Origin: Rhodocollybia butyracea
Taxonomy: Eukaryota > Basidiomycota > Agaricomycetes > Agaricales > Omphalotaceae
Assembly: GCA_015501585.1 (NCBI GenBank)
Contig: JADNRY010000240.1
Coordinates: 1-64,000 of the forward strand
Direction of reading: 5' to 3'
DNA: 64,000 bases
The notes under the pieces were generated by a model that saw only the letters and a list, made by a program, of their open reading frames with translations, ran no database searches and was not told where the DNA came from. Shown here piece after piece: positions 11,759 through 22,366 of the stretch. Every line of letters starts with the position of its first letter. Position 1 is the first letter of the stretch. A program made the position numbers and the translations under genes.

Positions 11759-12900
11759 TTACGGTTGAGATTCATAATCGGGTGGATGATCATGCACCAC
11801 TTCTTCCATTCTCTGGATCCGCTCTATTAATCCAGATATTTCTTGGCGTATTAGTGTATCCTCCTCTTCGTGCCCACCACCTGCCTGATTTAATGCTTCC
11901 AAGGAAATACGAAGTTCCTCTTGCGCATCCCTCCGAGCACACTCCTGCTCTTTCATCTCGGATTGTTTGTATCCGACAACTAGGTAAAATGTTCATATTT
12001 GAAAAGGAATATTCCATATAATCAAAAGCTATAAGCTCACCTTTCACTGTCATCTTAGCCATTGATGAAGGGTCTGACAGTGTAGCAGACGTATTACGAG
12101 AGCTGGCAGGATCACTAAAGCCACAAAAACAATATTTAAACTTGTCAAGAATGCTTTTACACAGCACACTTACAATGAGGACATGGATTGCTGAACACTC
12201 GATTGCCTTTTCCTTCGCGTTCGAACCAACCAGCCTGTGATGAGTATCAGAATAAATATGATAGCGCCCCCGACTCCGCCTTCAACCGCTTTTGCGGAGC
12301 CTTTGGAAGGCTGTTTGGGAACAGATTTGGGAGCATCAGTCCTAGTTGGTGAGGGTGAAGGTACTGGCATGGGCGTGAGTGACTTGGTGAGTGATGTACT
12401 GTCGGGGAACGAAGAACTTGTTGTGCTTGCGCTTGTGAAGGCTGATGTTGAAACTGTTGTTACAACCGCAAGAACCACAGCAGTGACATCGCCCTCGTCA
12501 GTAAAGGTAGATTCTTGAATATATGTACAATCTCCCGTTGTTGCGCCTACTAGATTGCAGATCATCGTGGCACCCCAAAACTGTCGTCATATTGGAACCC
12601 AGATGCGGACACGATCAAAGTATCGGTTCCACTGATCAGGACGGGGAACTCAGAGTCGCCTCCTATAGTATTCGTCACTGGTTGGATGTAGGTAGTCACT
12701 GCGCCGTTGTCCCCTACCCCATCCAGCTCAAATGGGTCAGGCCAGAACTGCTCGTCATCGGCGACGTTGACTTCAACTGTGATGGACTGACAGTAGATGT
12801 ACCCTTTCGAATGAGTTCAGTTAAACAATGCTCACACTTTGAGCTCAGGCTTACCAGTCCACACAATCATCAATAGCAGCTTGGGAACAAGGTAAGCCAT
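11759..12900 (-). pseudogene. Single-pass membrane protein (copy 2), frameshifted
   Basis: Tandem paralogue of 10308-11424 with the same exon plan: start MAYLVPKLLLMIVW, then GYIYCQSITVEV, a Ser/Thr/Pro stalk, membrane segment GGAIIFILILITGWLV, basic RTRRKRQ, and a coiled-coil tail ending PPDYESQP. Near 12580-12590 the frame breaks. The outer domain reads GFQYDDSFG and then stops, while the next frame resumes MICNLVGATTGDC, matching VFCNPVGAASENC in copy 1. One lost base (or two gained) at a G run explains it. Either a young pseudogene or a sequencing indel. Confidence 0.7.
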
Positions 12901-13770
12901 TGCTCCCTGCGGAAAGAGGTAACGAAGGGCTGTTAGTGCTCTTGGTACAGGCTGTTCAGTATATACCTCTTATGGTGATTCTTCAGATCATTAATCATTG
13001 TCTCAGCAATTTATGTCTGAAGTTAGGAGGGGTTAAGGGTTAGTGATGTACGTAGTAGACCAGTCTCCTGGCGGGAGTCAGGAAGACCAATACAACAGCT
13101 CTGATCACAGGTCTGATCATGATAACTACCAGTATACCTCATCATGAGAACCTGGATACTAGCACCACTCAAAATATATTTTCTCAGTTCTTGGTCTATC
13201 ACATCTTTATGATTATCTGTTGCTAGGATTAAGAAAGATGAATCCTGAACCTTGTCTTAAAAGCACTAGCTCAGGAGCAGGAATAGGCTTCATCGCGCGT
13301 GCGCCTGCAGCGCCGGTACAATCAATTTGCCCCGCGACTCAAGCTTTCAGTGTGGGCTTTTGTCTATACGGGAATAGGCCTTGGGAGCCATCGCGGCGCA
13401 AAATCTCGGTATGACCTATTTGCCTATGCGCCTGTGGCGCACGGCCCCCGAAAACTGATCGCAAATTGGTCTCGTCCCAGAACCACCATGGCGAACCCCC
13501 ATGGCGAACCCCCATCATAGGTTTTCACTGTAGACCTTTATCTAGTACTACTCTTCGTTCTCTCTGATCTTTATAAAACGATAGATACAATGCCAACACC
13601 CAGCCTACTCCAAGACCCCTTGAACACTCGTCATTATTCGGACACAAGTACGCTCTATCCTCTTCCTTAACAAAACTTTTTCGTAACCACTAACATAAAA
13701 TCCTTCGGAAGGGACCCCGCCCCACTAGCCTTTCCACCACCCATTCCCCAGTATCTCCTAGGCCCCCCAG
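12901..13770. other. Intergenic, no supported gene
   Basis: Upstream of the membrane-protein pair the words CATCTTTATGAT recur near 11545 and 13200, suggesting the promoter was duplicated too. A TTTATAAAA box near 13570 precedes the next plus-strand gene by about 200 bp. A short upstream exon starting at an ATG near 13590 is possible but could not be phased. Confidence 0.4.
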
Positions 13771-14215
13771 ATGCAGGCGCTCCTATACGGTTTCATCTTC
13801 GGCGACTCAACCGCCAAAACCCTCGGCCTATCTTGTTCTTACGAGCTTTGTATACGCTGTGCCCAAGTCCTCAAAGCCCTTGGTCTCCGTGGTCATTACA
13901 ACTACTACGCTCTCGCGATGCGCGATGATCTTCATCTATACTACTTCGCAATCAAGTATCCCGCAAGGAATGATATATGGACACAGAATGGAGGGATGAT
14001 TCCATCGGAGGAGGTGATGGAGGAGCTTTCCAGGACGCTGGGGTTACCGTTGGATTGGTATGGGTATGAGGATGTAACGGATGGTGAGTGATTCATAAAG
14101 AAAAAGGAATTTAGTTGTTTTTTTTTTTTTGGCTGTGTCTAACTTGAATACACTGGCAGGACGAAATGAAGCTATTTGGGACCACTTCAATCCTGTGATT
14201 AAAAGATATATATGA
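13771..14215 (+). CDS. Small hypothetical protein
   Basis: Two exons, 13771-14083 and 14160-14215, joined across a 76-nt GT-AG intron with a polypyrimidine tract, give 122 aa. The start MQALLYGFIFGDSTAKTLGL has no clear signal peptide. The middle is rich in Tyr and Leu (GHYNYYALAMRDD, LHLYYFAIKYPA), and the spliced end reads GRNEAIWDHFNPVIKRYI. No family is recognised. A CAG directly before the ATG could instead be a splice acceptor of an upstream exon. Splicing in a consistent frame and a TATA box upstream argue that it is real. Confidence 0.55.
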
Positions 14216-14882
14216 CGCTAATGGTGTTAGAATAGCGTAGGAAATACAAGAAAGATAAATGACGCGCGATGCGACAGCTTCGATCCTTCTTTCCTGTATT
14301 CGCCACGGTCTCCACCACGGGCACCACAAGTAGCACGATAAGCGCCATCGCCGCCGCCTCGGCGCGCAGCCTTTTTGTGAGCAGAGGCGATTTCGGCGGG
14401 GAGGTGTAGCCTGGTGGCGAAGGTAAGATAAATAGCACGTAGACAAGAATCAGGAAGCGCGCGATTCCCGAAGGCCTTCCGTAGTAATACTAAGCCTTGA
14501 CGAATCCTCTCGAGGTCAAGCTCTGAAGCGCCTCGATGATTTGGAGACTAGGCACTTCGAGCTCTTCGTGTCTGGGAGCGTTGAAGTCTTTTCTTCACGA
14601 CCATAACGCGGGCATCTGGATTCCCAACATAGCGCACCATTTCGGAGAAAGGCACCCCGAAATTTGGAAATTTGGAAATATTACCGTCATACGTGCAACA
14701 TGCTGGATGATCGATGACTTCCCAAGTCGATAGGTGAAAGAACTTGACGAGTCGATGAAGCATCTTGTTGTTTCCTCATTCTAGCTATAAAATACACTGT
14801 AAGTTTTAACGACTCCTCTTGATCATATCGATTCCTTAAATACATCCAATCGGCCTAGGTTTTTCCGGGCCCTGAACAGACA
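14216..14882. other. Spacer with a decayed exon fragment
   Basis: Bases 14510-14590 read ALKRLDDLETRHFELFVSGS and match the exon-like fragment at 4930-5060. The surrounding frame is broken. Nothing else here is supported. Confidence 0.4.
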
Positions 14883-16149
14883 TCATATATCATACGCTGT
14901 TGCGTTATCGGCAACGACGACTGGTTCGACGAGGTCATCTCCCGGCTCCGATGGAGAGCGGGAGGGAAGCGCAGTAGCTTCCCATCCACTTCTAAACGAT
15001 ATGACGGCGGCGATCAAGTTTAGGAGGGAGACGATGGACTGAAAGAAAAGAGCAGCGGTGTTATACCTATGTAAGCAATGGATATTTGGATAGATGAAAG
15101 CACGAACCTCGTGTTTGAAAAGTGTACTCCCAGTCGACCTTTTGTATAGGAAGTAGGTCAGCCCGGCTTGAAAACAAAGAAGAACAGGACAGAACGAAAA
15201 ACGAAAAAACAGCCTCACCAATGAATAGCCAACGGAAAATTAACCATATTCACAACAAGATCACTCCAATACGCCTGCCACCTCTTCTGCATCTCCTGTT
15301 TTTCCGCCAGCTTCAACCCAGTTTTCCGAAGCCCTCTATACTTTGCTTTCAGCAACTTCCCATCCTCACGCAAATGCGCGAACTGCAGCGCGACGTAGAA
15401 CGCCCAGCATCGCACGGACCACACGCCGAGCGTATTTGGGTTGAGGTTGAGAGTCGTTTTGGTTGCTATGAATGGGGAGAGGTTTATTGTTGATTTGGCG
15501 GGGAGGACGTCGTGGGAGATGAGGTAGCTGAGGTGTTCGAGGGGGTAGTAGCCGAGCATGGACCAGCCTTGGAGACGCTCGATGTTGAGGAGGTTTCGCG
15601 TGGGTTGGGCGGTACGTTCGAGGGAGGTCATCCATCGGATTATGCTTAGTAGACCTGCGGATAATAGTTAATATTGGTAATATTGGTGTCGGGTTGATAT
15701 GGATATGGATAGCGATAGTAAAAACTGACCCCAAAACCTGTATTCGTGTATATAAACTAACTTTGTGCACTCGAAGAAGAAGAATTTCAACAAGCGTACC
15801 TCCATAAAGTTCGCGAATCAGATATATTGCTAGCCAATTTTGAGAATCGGGCAGCGGTAGAGCTATTCGCGACCTTGCGCAAACCTCCTCTTTGCTGTAT
15901 TTCAGCGCGTTTTCTAAGTAGCGGTACCAGAAGTTTTAGTGAATACTCGATGACAGCGAATAATTTACTGTGGAAAATGGCGTTAGAAGGGGTTTACTTG
16001 AAAAAGGCAATACGCGCTCACTCGCTTCCACTCCAAGTACCCAGATAACGAACGAGATGGTCGATAAATTCAGAAGGAGGGAGGGCTGAAAAGCAACCTA
16101 GTATACTATCGTTGAGCTTGGCTATCGAGGAAGGCTTGGAATATGACAT
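14883..16149 (-). CDS. PEX11: Peroxisomal membrane protein PEX11 family
   Basis: PEX11 proteins sit in the peroxisomal membrane and drive its elongation before division. Six exons fit with consistent phase: 16149-16022, 15967-15800, an 8-nt microexon 15737-15730, 15654-15219, 15138-15108 and 15038-14883, giving 308 aa. Landmarks are FIDHLVRYLGTW near the N terminus, SNISDSRTLW joined through the microexon to RFWGLLSIIRW, then LERLQGW-like IERLQGWSMLGYYPLEHLSYL, NFPLAIHW, and a C-terminal membrane-type segment SIVSLLNLIAAVISFRSGW. No break is seen. It is the one clear housekeeping gene here, between accessory regions. The microexon is the least certain part. Confidence 0.88.
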
Positions 16150-17627
16150 GGTGGTACTAGTAGCAGTATTATTCGGGAGACTGACCGAATATCCCGGACG
16201 GCAAAAACTCGTGACTCCAGCAGCGTGAGAGATTACGTCATCAGAGGCTATATAGGTCAGCTCAAGCGTCTTTCGTTTTTCTTCAGAACAATTTTTTTCG
16301 AGGACACAAAAGTTCGGGCTCGGTTCAGCTCTTCCGCCTCCTTGTCCGCGTTCCCGTCCTCAAGATAGAACCCAGGTGTCTTGCGACGCTGGGTCTTTTA
16401 ACCATGCGGCCAATTATCTTTTCGCTTGATCCTTTTTTCTTTTCTTTTATGTGGAGGCAATCGCTTCGGCTGGTCTGCTCATGATGCTGAAGGAATTGAT
16501 TGGGTAGAAATTTTCTGGTTGGTGCATGGCGAAGGATCTACAGTTTATATATATCAGTTCGTATTGTTGGTTTATGAACTTTTGTTTGCTCACTGTGTAT
16601 TTGTCTCCGTACTGGCCAATGCTATTGTTACTATTTTAGACCTCTTTTTCATGGACCGTCGTCCTTGGTGTTACATATTTTTTCCGCGTCTCGAACGTGT
16701 ATCGTTCTCGCAGCATCGAACCCATTATCGACATGCTCGCTGGTGGCTCGCTGTCGAACGCATACTTGCTGGAGCCACGTATACCGCCACTGTTTCGCGG
16801 GACGTATTCCCTAGGATCTCTCCCTCGCTTTCGTTCTTCACTAGCACTACCGACGTGAGTGAAGGCCGAAGATATACCATCTCGCTACATGGCTACTATG
16901 TCTGTTCAAAGAAAATCGATGCCTTGTTGTAAAATAAAGCGCAAGGGGACTACGTATGCTTCCTGTGACGCAAGCACTAGTGGTGAGGACGATGACGCAT
17001 CGATGACCCGTTCGTGTTGCGGTATCAGTGCATCACGCAACTCTTGTGGCTTCTGTGGTCATGTATACCTTTCTACGAACCTCTTGTGCACATCGACCCA
17101 CTCGCGATAATGCCCTAAGGCTTTTGGGAAGCTCCATGCCACTAAAGCACGGTGTTGGATCTCGTAGGATCTAGTGCCGACACTGCGATGGGAGGTAGCG
17201 ATCTGTACAACTCGTGTAGATTATCTCCATAAAGTCAAACACGTTCGCGATCTTTGTCGCTTTGCTCCCTTTCGCTCCCCGTGCAACAGATGTCCTGCCG
17301 TGTCCTGCCCTCTTCAATGCGGCAGCAATTTTAGGGGATGTATGAACGTTGAAATTTGAAATCTGGGTCGAGAGATGTCGAGAGTCGGACCGAAAATTCT
17401 ACAGGGTCGTCTGCTCGTTATCTTCGATGAAACCATGATGAAACCCCAGGCGCTCCCGTAGCCCGTTGCCCTGCATTTGGCTTCGAAGGGGTGATCATAG
17501 GATATCATATATCGTTCCGGATACCGCGTATTCGTTGCCTTACAAGGGTCTTACAGTGCTGCTTGGATTCCACGCTGATTGAAATCGACGAAGGAACATG
17601 ATGCGGCCTACATTGGAACAGTTCCGA
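16150..17627. other. Intergenic; one weak 168-aa ORF
   Basis: A plus-strand ORF at 16426-16932 contains a hydrophobic stretch (YQFVLLVYELLFAHCVFVSV) but no recognised domain or paralogue, and codon choice does not argue for coding. The region around 16150-16400 probably holds the PEX11 promoter. I do not call a gene. Confidence 0.3.
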
Positions 17628-17642
17628 GGGGGGGGGGGGGGG
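17628..17642. repeat. 15-base G homopolymer
   Basis: An uninterrupted run of 15 G on the plus strand, preceding a segment that is also found near 23550-23660 downstream of another secreted-protein unit. Length is likely variable between isolates or misjudged by sequencing. Confidence 0.8.
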
Positions 17643-17907
17643 CATTTAGGGTCGATAGCAACATCCCGATAAACAGCGGTGGTCTGATTCCGAAGGGTTT
17701 CTTACTGCTGCTACTGCCCCGATGAAACTAGCGAGGAACAAGAAACGAGGAAAGGAACGGGGCCAGCATCATACCTCGCCCCTAGTAGTACAACTGAACT
17801 GAGCTCTAGGAGTTGTATCTCTTATCAATCCACCTTCTAATCTACTCGAACACTACCAGAAACTACGCTTCCCGATATACTGGACAGTCTAACTATACCT
17901 CGACTCG

Positions 17908-18459
17908 TTAATGTCCAGTCTGGGTTCCAGTAGTGATAGTGGTAGAGTCCACCTTCGGGGGATCGCAGTCTATGCCATATCCCTTAGTTTCGTCCAACGC
18001 ACCATTATCCTTCGCATAGAAATAGCCCTTGCAAGGGTGTAAAGGACCAGGACGTTCAACTCCGAACTCGAGTTTCTGACCACTCGCGTTCGGTTTTAAC
18101 ACCGTATTTGTTATTTTAAATGCACCCTTTAACCGCGTCCTCGCAGTTCTAATCGCACCCAAATCGAGATTCAACTCGAACACGTTTGGCCGCGAAGATT
18201 TAAAGAATGGTTTGGTGGTGCTAAAAGTGATTTCGAAAACGGGTTCGGGGCTGGGGGCCACGACAGGTCTAATTCCAAGTCCTAGGGCGCGCGCGGCTAC
18301 TGTGGACTCATGTGGGATAGACTGAAATGTGGAAGAAGTCGAGTTAAGCGGTCGGTGAACGTGTCCAAAAAGGGTCCGTACCGGAAGATCTAGAGGTGCC
18401 GCACTGATAACATACGCAAAGGTAACCAGAAAAACAACATATGCAGAACTGAGACGCAT
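17908..18459 (-). CDS. Small secreted protein, family member 3
   Basis: Exons 18459-18382 and 18321-17908, with a 60-nt intron ending CATTTCAG, give 163 aa. Because the intron is a multiple of three and open, the unspliced frame also reads through. MRLSSAYVVFLVTFAYVISA is a clear signal peptide cleaved near AAP. The mature part shares the family core: a VFEITFS strand, an ITNTVLKP helix or strand, then HPCKGYFYAKDNGALDETKG and GIDC, with two cysteines flanking the signature that could pair. The tail is Thr-rich. The family is not known to me; it looks like a lineage-specific secreted protein, possibly effector-like. Confidence 0.8.
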   Translation of the reverse strand: MRLSSAYVVFLVTFAYVISAAPLDLPVRTLFGHVHRPLNSTSSTFQSIPHESTVAARALGLGIRPVVAPSPEPVFEITFSTTKPFFKSSRPNVFELNLDLGAIRTARTRLKGAFKITNTVLKPNASGQKLEFGVERPGPLHPCKGYFYAKDNGALDETKGYGIDCDPPKVDSTTITTGTQTGH

Positions 18460-18700
18460 TTGAATGGACGTTTATGAAAACCTGCCGAAAATCGTTAAAT
18501 GTTGAATAACGCCGTGTTGTGATATACACATACTATTTTTGAAGGGAATTTGCGCCGAAAGAGGGGGTTCAACTTTTGAAGGGTTCAGGCGAGAGCGAAC
18601 TCTTTTCTCCAGGAAAGACACAAGGGATAGGAGAGGCTGAGCTTGACCGGCAAGATAAGAAAACATTCCTGGTATGCAGAGGGCTTTTATAGGTAGTCAG
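18460..18700 (-). promoter_or_regulatory. Promoter of secreted-protein member 3
   Basis: A TATAAAA box (rc of 18685-18691) with the shared CTATAAAAGCCC context lies about 230 nt upstream of the ATG. The leader contains the AGAGTTCGCTC and TTTCTCCAGG-like blocks common to the family. Confidence 0.6.
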
Positions 18701-19260
18701 ATAGGTTCACCGGTGCGGTCCCATCAAAGAGAAGCCCAGTACCACGCTACGCGTATCGCGTATCGCACCCTGAATATTCGCCGAAGGTATCCGTCTCCGC
18801 CGTTGTTGTCTTCACAGGCTTGTTCCTTCGAGTCCAAGTTCACAGCAACGTTGACTCAAGACACGAAGGTAAAAGATAAGGAAGCCAAAGGCGTTGATAG
18901 ATACGCACTCGGGCAATAAGGACGCTACAGGTACTGCAGGGCGCATCACAGTAATCTACTATTAGTAACGGTCCTCGGCACCCACAATGCAGTTCAGTAA
19001 ATCAAAAATAAATTTTTCAATGAGCTCGGGTAGCAGCACTGTACTTAGTCGTGGTCTGAACGGGATATCATCGCGTAGGTCCTTTGCAGGGAGTATTCAT
19101 CAGCTTTTGAAATAGTCTGCACGCCTTGGCCAGAAGGTCTGATGGATCACTGATACAAGGGCATGGTATTCATCTAGCAAAAGCGGCAGAGTCGCCACTC
19201 GTTCCAAATTTCGGGCCTATTTCTCTCTGCATGGTGTAGGCGTTCTACCACCGAGGCTTG
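18660..19260. repeat. Direct repeat, copy 1
   Basis: About 600 bp nearly identical to 20555-21145, with small indels. Together with the neighbouring genes (17908-18459 and 19743-20346) it forms two consecutive repeat units of roughly 1.9 kb. The repeat contains no convincing gene; a short plus-strand frame with CDTKVKDKEA-like sequence is simply copied with it. Confidence 0.8.
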
Positions 19261-19339
19261 AGACGACCTACACGCGTGTACAACGACTCTGTATCGACAA
19301 ATAGGTACCTAAAATGTGAACAGGAGAAATATTTCAACT

Positions 19340-19611
19340 CTATAAGCGCCAGACTGGCGCCAGATCATCTCTACCATCGGGATATCTTTGGATGGTCGCC
19401 TTTGTACTTGCCAGGTGCACCAGGCTGCACCAGATTATGGACACTTGAGCACATCCTTCTGATAACGTTGAATCAGGATACAACAATACCAACATTGCCC
19501 TCGTCGCGTGAATTGTACATAGTGTTCTACTTTGGTATGGGTCCACATCCGAACGGCGCCTTCACTTTGTTGTGCCGGTCAAGTTCACCATCTGGCTTCG
19601 GCCTGAAATAG
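19340..19611 (-). pseudogene. Fragment of subfamily-B secreted-protein 3' end
   Basis: The minus strand reads GYFRPKPDGELDRHNKVKAP then FGCGPIPK and stops, matching the C-terminal region of the gene at 21754-22366 and its 3' flank. The 5' part is missing. This fragment suggests the original subfamily-B C terminus, from which the 21754-22366 gene has shifted frame. Confidence 0.65.
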
Positions 19612-19742
19612 CCTCGCTCCTACTACAACTTAACTGAGCTCTGGGAATGGTCTCTCCTATCAATCAATCTTCTAATATACTCAAACAACAACAGAAACTA
19701 CGCTTCCCGATATACTGGACAGTCTAACCATACCTCGACTCG

Positions 19743-20346
19743 TTAGTGTCCAGAGGTGTCAGTAGTAGTCGTGGTAGTGGTAGAGTCTGCCTTAGAGTCT
19801 GCCTTCAGGGGATCAGGACACTCTATGCCAAATCCCTTGGTCTTCAACAGTACACCATCATTCCTCACATAGAAATGGCCCATACAAGGGCCTAAAGGGT
19901 ACACACGGTCGACTTTGAACTGGAGTTGGTGATCAGGCCGCATCGCGTGCAGCTGCGACACTGTATTTTCCGTTTTGAATTCCCCCGTTAGCTTCGCTCT
20001 GGCGACTGCTTTCGCAGCCTCGTCGACGTTTGACTGAAAAGCGCTTGGCCGCAAAAATCCTGGATATTTTCGGATTTCGGAGGAATCGGTGAATGTGATT
20101 ATGTGAATGTCGTGGGAGTTGGGGACTGGGAGTGGCAGTGGAACAGGCCTGGGTGTGAGTCCGAGGGCGCGAGCGGCTATTGTGGGATGTTGGATAGACT
20201 GAAATGTAGAAGAAGTTGAGAAGAAGTCAAGTTAGTTAGGCGATCGGTGAACAAGTCCCAAAAAAGGTCCATACTGGGACATTTAGAGGTACCGCATTGA
20301 CAACATAGGCAACCAGAAAAACAAGATATGCAGAGCTGAGACGCAT
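19743..20346 (-). CDS. Small secreted protein, family member 4
   Basis: Exons 20346-20275 and 20198-19743, with a 76-nt intron (GTATGG...TTTCAG), give 175 aa. The signal peptide is MRLSSAYLVFLVAYVVNA, cleaved before VP. The mature protein contains FQSNVDEAAKAVARAKLTG, ENTVSQL, a LQFKVDRV strand and GPCMGHFYVRNDGVLLKTKG followed by GIEC, keeping both signature cysteines. It ends in a Lys/Asp/Thr-rich tail, DTSGH. Frame and splice sites are intact. It is a tandem duplicate of member 3, with which it shares flanks. Confidence 0.82.
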
Positions 20347-20580
20347 AATGGAAAGCTGAAAATCGTTAATAATGCCATGTTATACTAAAAGGGCCAATGT
20401 ACATACTATTCTCGAAGTGAATTCGCGTCGAAAGAAAAGTTCAAATGAATAGGACTATTGAAAGGTTTAGTCGAGCGAACTCTTTTCTCCAGGAAAAGAC
20501 ACAAGGGATAGGAGAGGCTGAGCTTGACCGGCAAGATAAGAAAAACTTTCCTGGTATGCAGAGGGCTTTTATAGGTACGT
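20347..20580 (-). promoter_or_regulatory. Promoter of secreted-protein member 4
   Basis: TATAAAA box at the reverse complement of 20567-20573, about 225 nt before the ATG, with the same leader blocks as member 3. Confidence 0.6.
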
Positions 20581-21145
20581 AGTCAGATAGGTTCACCGGT
20601 GCGGTCCCATCAAAGAGAAGCCCAGTACCACGCTACGCGTATCGCGTATCGCACCCTGAATATGTGCCGAAGGTATCCGCCTCCGCCGTTGTTGGCTTCA
20701 CAGGCTTGTTCCTCTGAGTCCAAGTTCACAGCAACGTTGACTCAAGACACGAAGGTAAAAGATAAGGAAGCCAATAGTGTTGATAGATACGCACTCGGGA
20801 AATAAGGACGCTACAGGTACTGCAGGGCGCATCACAGTAATCTACTATTAGTAACGGTCCTCGGCACCCACAATGCAGTTCAGTAAATCAAAAATAAATT
20901 TTTCAATGAGCTCGGGTAGCAGCACTGTACTTAGTCGTGGTCTGAACGGGATATCATCGCGTAGGTCCTTTGCAGGGAGTATTCATCAGCTTTTGAAATA
21001 GTCTGCACGCCTTGGCCAGAAGGTCTGATGGATCACTGATTTGAAGTAGGGCATGGCATTCATCTTCTGTAATAAAAGCGGCAGAGTCGCCACTCGTTCC
21101 AAATTTCGGGCCTATTTCTCTCTGCATCTGAGTGTAGGCGCTCTA
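20555..21145. repeat. Direct repeat, copy 2
   Basis: Near-identical partner of 18660-19260. Differences are a few substitutions and short indels such as the extra TGAAGT-type bases near 21040. Confidence 0.8.
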
Positions 21146-21289
21146 CCACCGAGGCTTGAGCGACCTACACGCGTGTACAACGACTCTGTATCGACGAATA
21201 GGTACCTCTGAACAGGAGAAGTATTCCAACTCTGTAAGCGCCAGTATTACTCTACTTAAGAGTACCGCAGGTATATAAGTAAGCATCTC

Positions 21290-21740
21290 CAACATCATTG
21301 CTATGCCGCCATACAACTCTACCCACCAGTATAATCCATACTGGGGTGGCAAACAACCAGGCGCGGGTCAGAAACGAATTTCGGCCAACCTACGCAATCG
21401 CACAAGTCCAGTATTAACTCAAGGTGTTACACTCCCTCTGTTACTTCATCCAAACTTCATCTACCATTCACATCTCAGCTCCAGCTGCTAGTTTTGTGTT
21501 GTAACTACCTCAGTGGCTCACCCCTCAGATCGGTGTAACTTCGAACTCGGAAACCGCTTTGGGATCAAACGACACATCATACTAGGACCTCGACGCGTAT
21601 ATTTACGATGCCATTAAGACAACCTTGCGCTTGTTATCACTTTGTTCACCGACTCAAAGAGCTATATTCGCTTTTCATGATGCAGCAGTCATGAAATATT
21701 AGCCAGATCATCTCTACCATCGGGACATCTTTGGATGATC
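21290..21740 (+). repeat. Triplicated segment, copy A, with small ORF
   Basis: Homologous to 31235-31680 and 36110-36560. It contains the plus-strand start MPPYNSTHQYNPYWGGKQPG, which runs 62 codons to 21491. The equivalent frame in the 36-kb copy is interrupted by a stop and in the 31-kb copy is altered. A second frame with SNSETALGSN is partly kept. Possibly the remains of a small gene, not assignable. Confidence 0.5.
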
Positions 21741-21753
21741 GCCTTTGTACTTG

Positions 21754-22366
21754 CTAGGTGCACCAGATTATGGACGCTTGAGTACATTCTTCTGATAACG
21801 TTGAATCAGGATACAGCAATAACCACATTGCCCTCGTCGCGTGACTTATACATAGTGTTCTACTTTGGTATGGGTCCACATCCAAACCGAACTTCAAATC
21901 GCCGTGACGGTCAAGTTCACCGTCTGGCTTCGACCTGAAATGACCGATGCCAGTGGAAGAGCCCTCAAATGAATATTCGATAAGTTCATCCTTCTTTACC
22001 GCCTCTTTGGGAACTGCATTTGAGATAATAACCCGACCCTTCTCCCCACAGTGCTCCAGGACCTCTCTCACAGCTGTATCAAGGTTCATCTGGAACTCGG
22101 ACTCTATCTTCTTTCGAGGCACTTCCAAGGGCACTCCCGCTGGGTCAGTGAAAGTTACGTTCAACATGGGACCGGTCTTGAAAGCGGTCTCCGGGGATAT
22201 GCTACGAAGCTGAAAGGTGGGGAGATTCAAGTTAAGCGGTTCTGTGAAAAAGGCCAAAAATGAACCATACCCCATCCTGCCACCATACCAAACTTTCCTC
22301 CCCCACAGGTGCCGCATTGACAACATAGGCAACCAGAAAAACAAGATATGCAGGATTGAGACGCAT
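21754..22366 (-). CDS. Small secreted protein, subfamily B, member 5
   Basis: Exon 1 (22366-22271) begins MRLNPAYLVFLVAYVVNAAP, the family signal peptide. A 61-nt intron (22270-22210) leads to exon 2, LRSISPETAF onward. The body has LNVTFTDPAG, FQMNLDTAVREVLEHCGEKG, RVIISNAVPKEAV and GHFRSKPDGELDRHG, aligning with member 9 rather than with subfamily A. Beyond DLKFGLDVDP the frame differs from the fragment at 19340-19611 by an indel, so about 40 extra residues are read from former 3' flank. Likely expressed with an altered tail or a very young pseudogene. A 269-aa unspliced ORF overlapping it is not used. Confidence 0.65.

Noticed and set aside
16426..16932. 168-aa ORF as a membrane protein gene
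   Set aside because: Hydrophobic stretch only; no splice pattern, paralogue or motif, and alternative frames are equally open.
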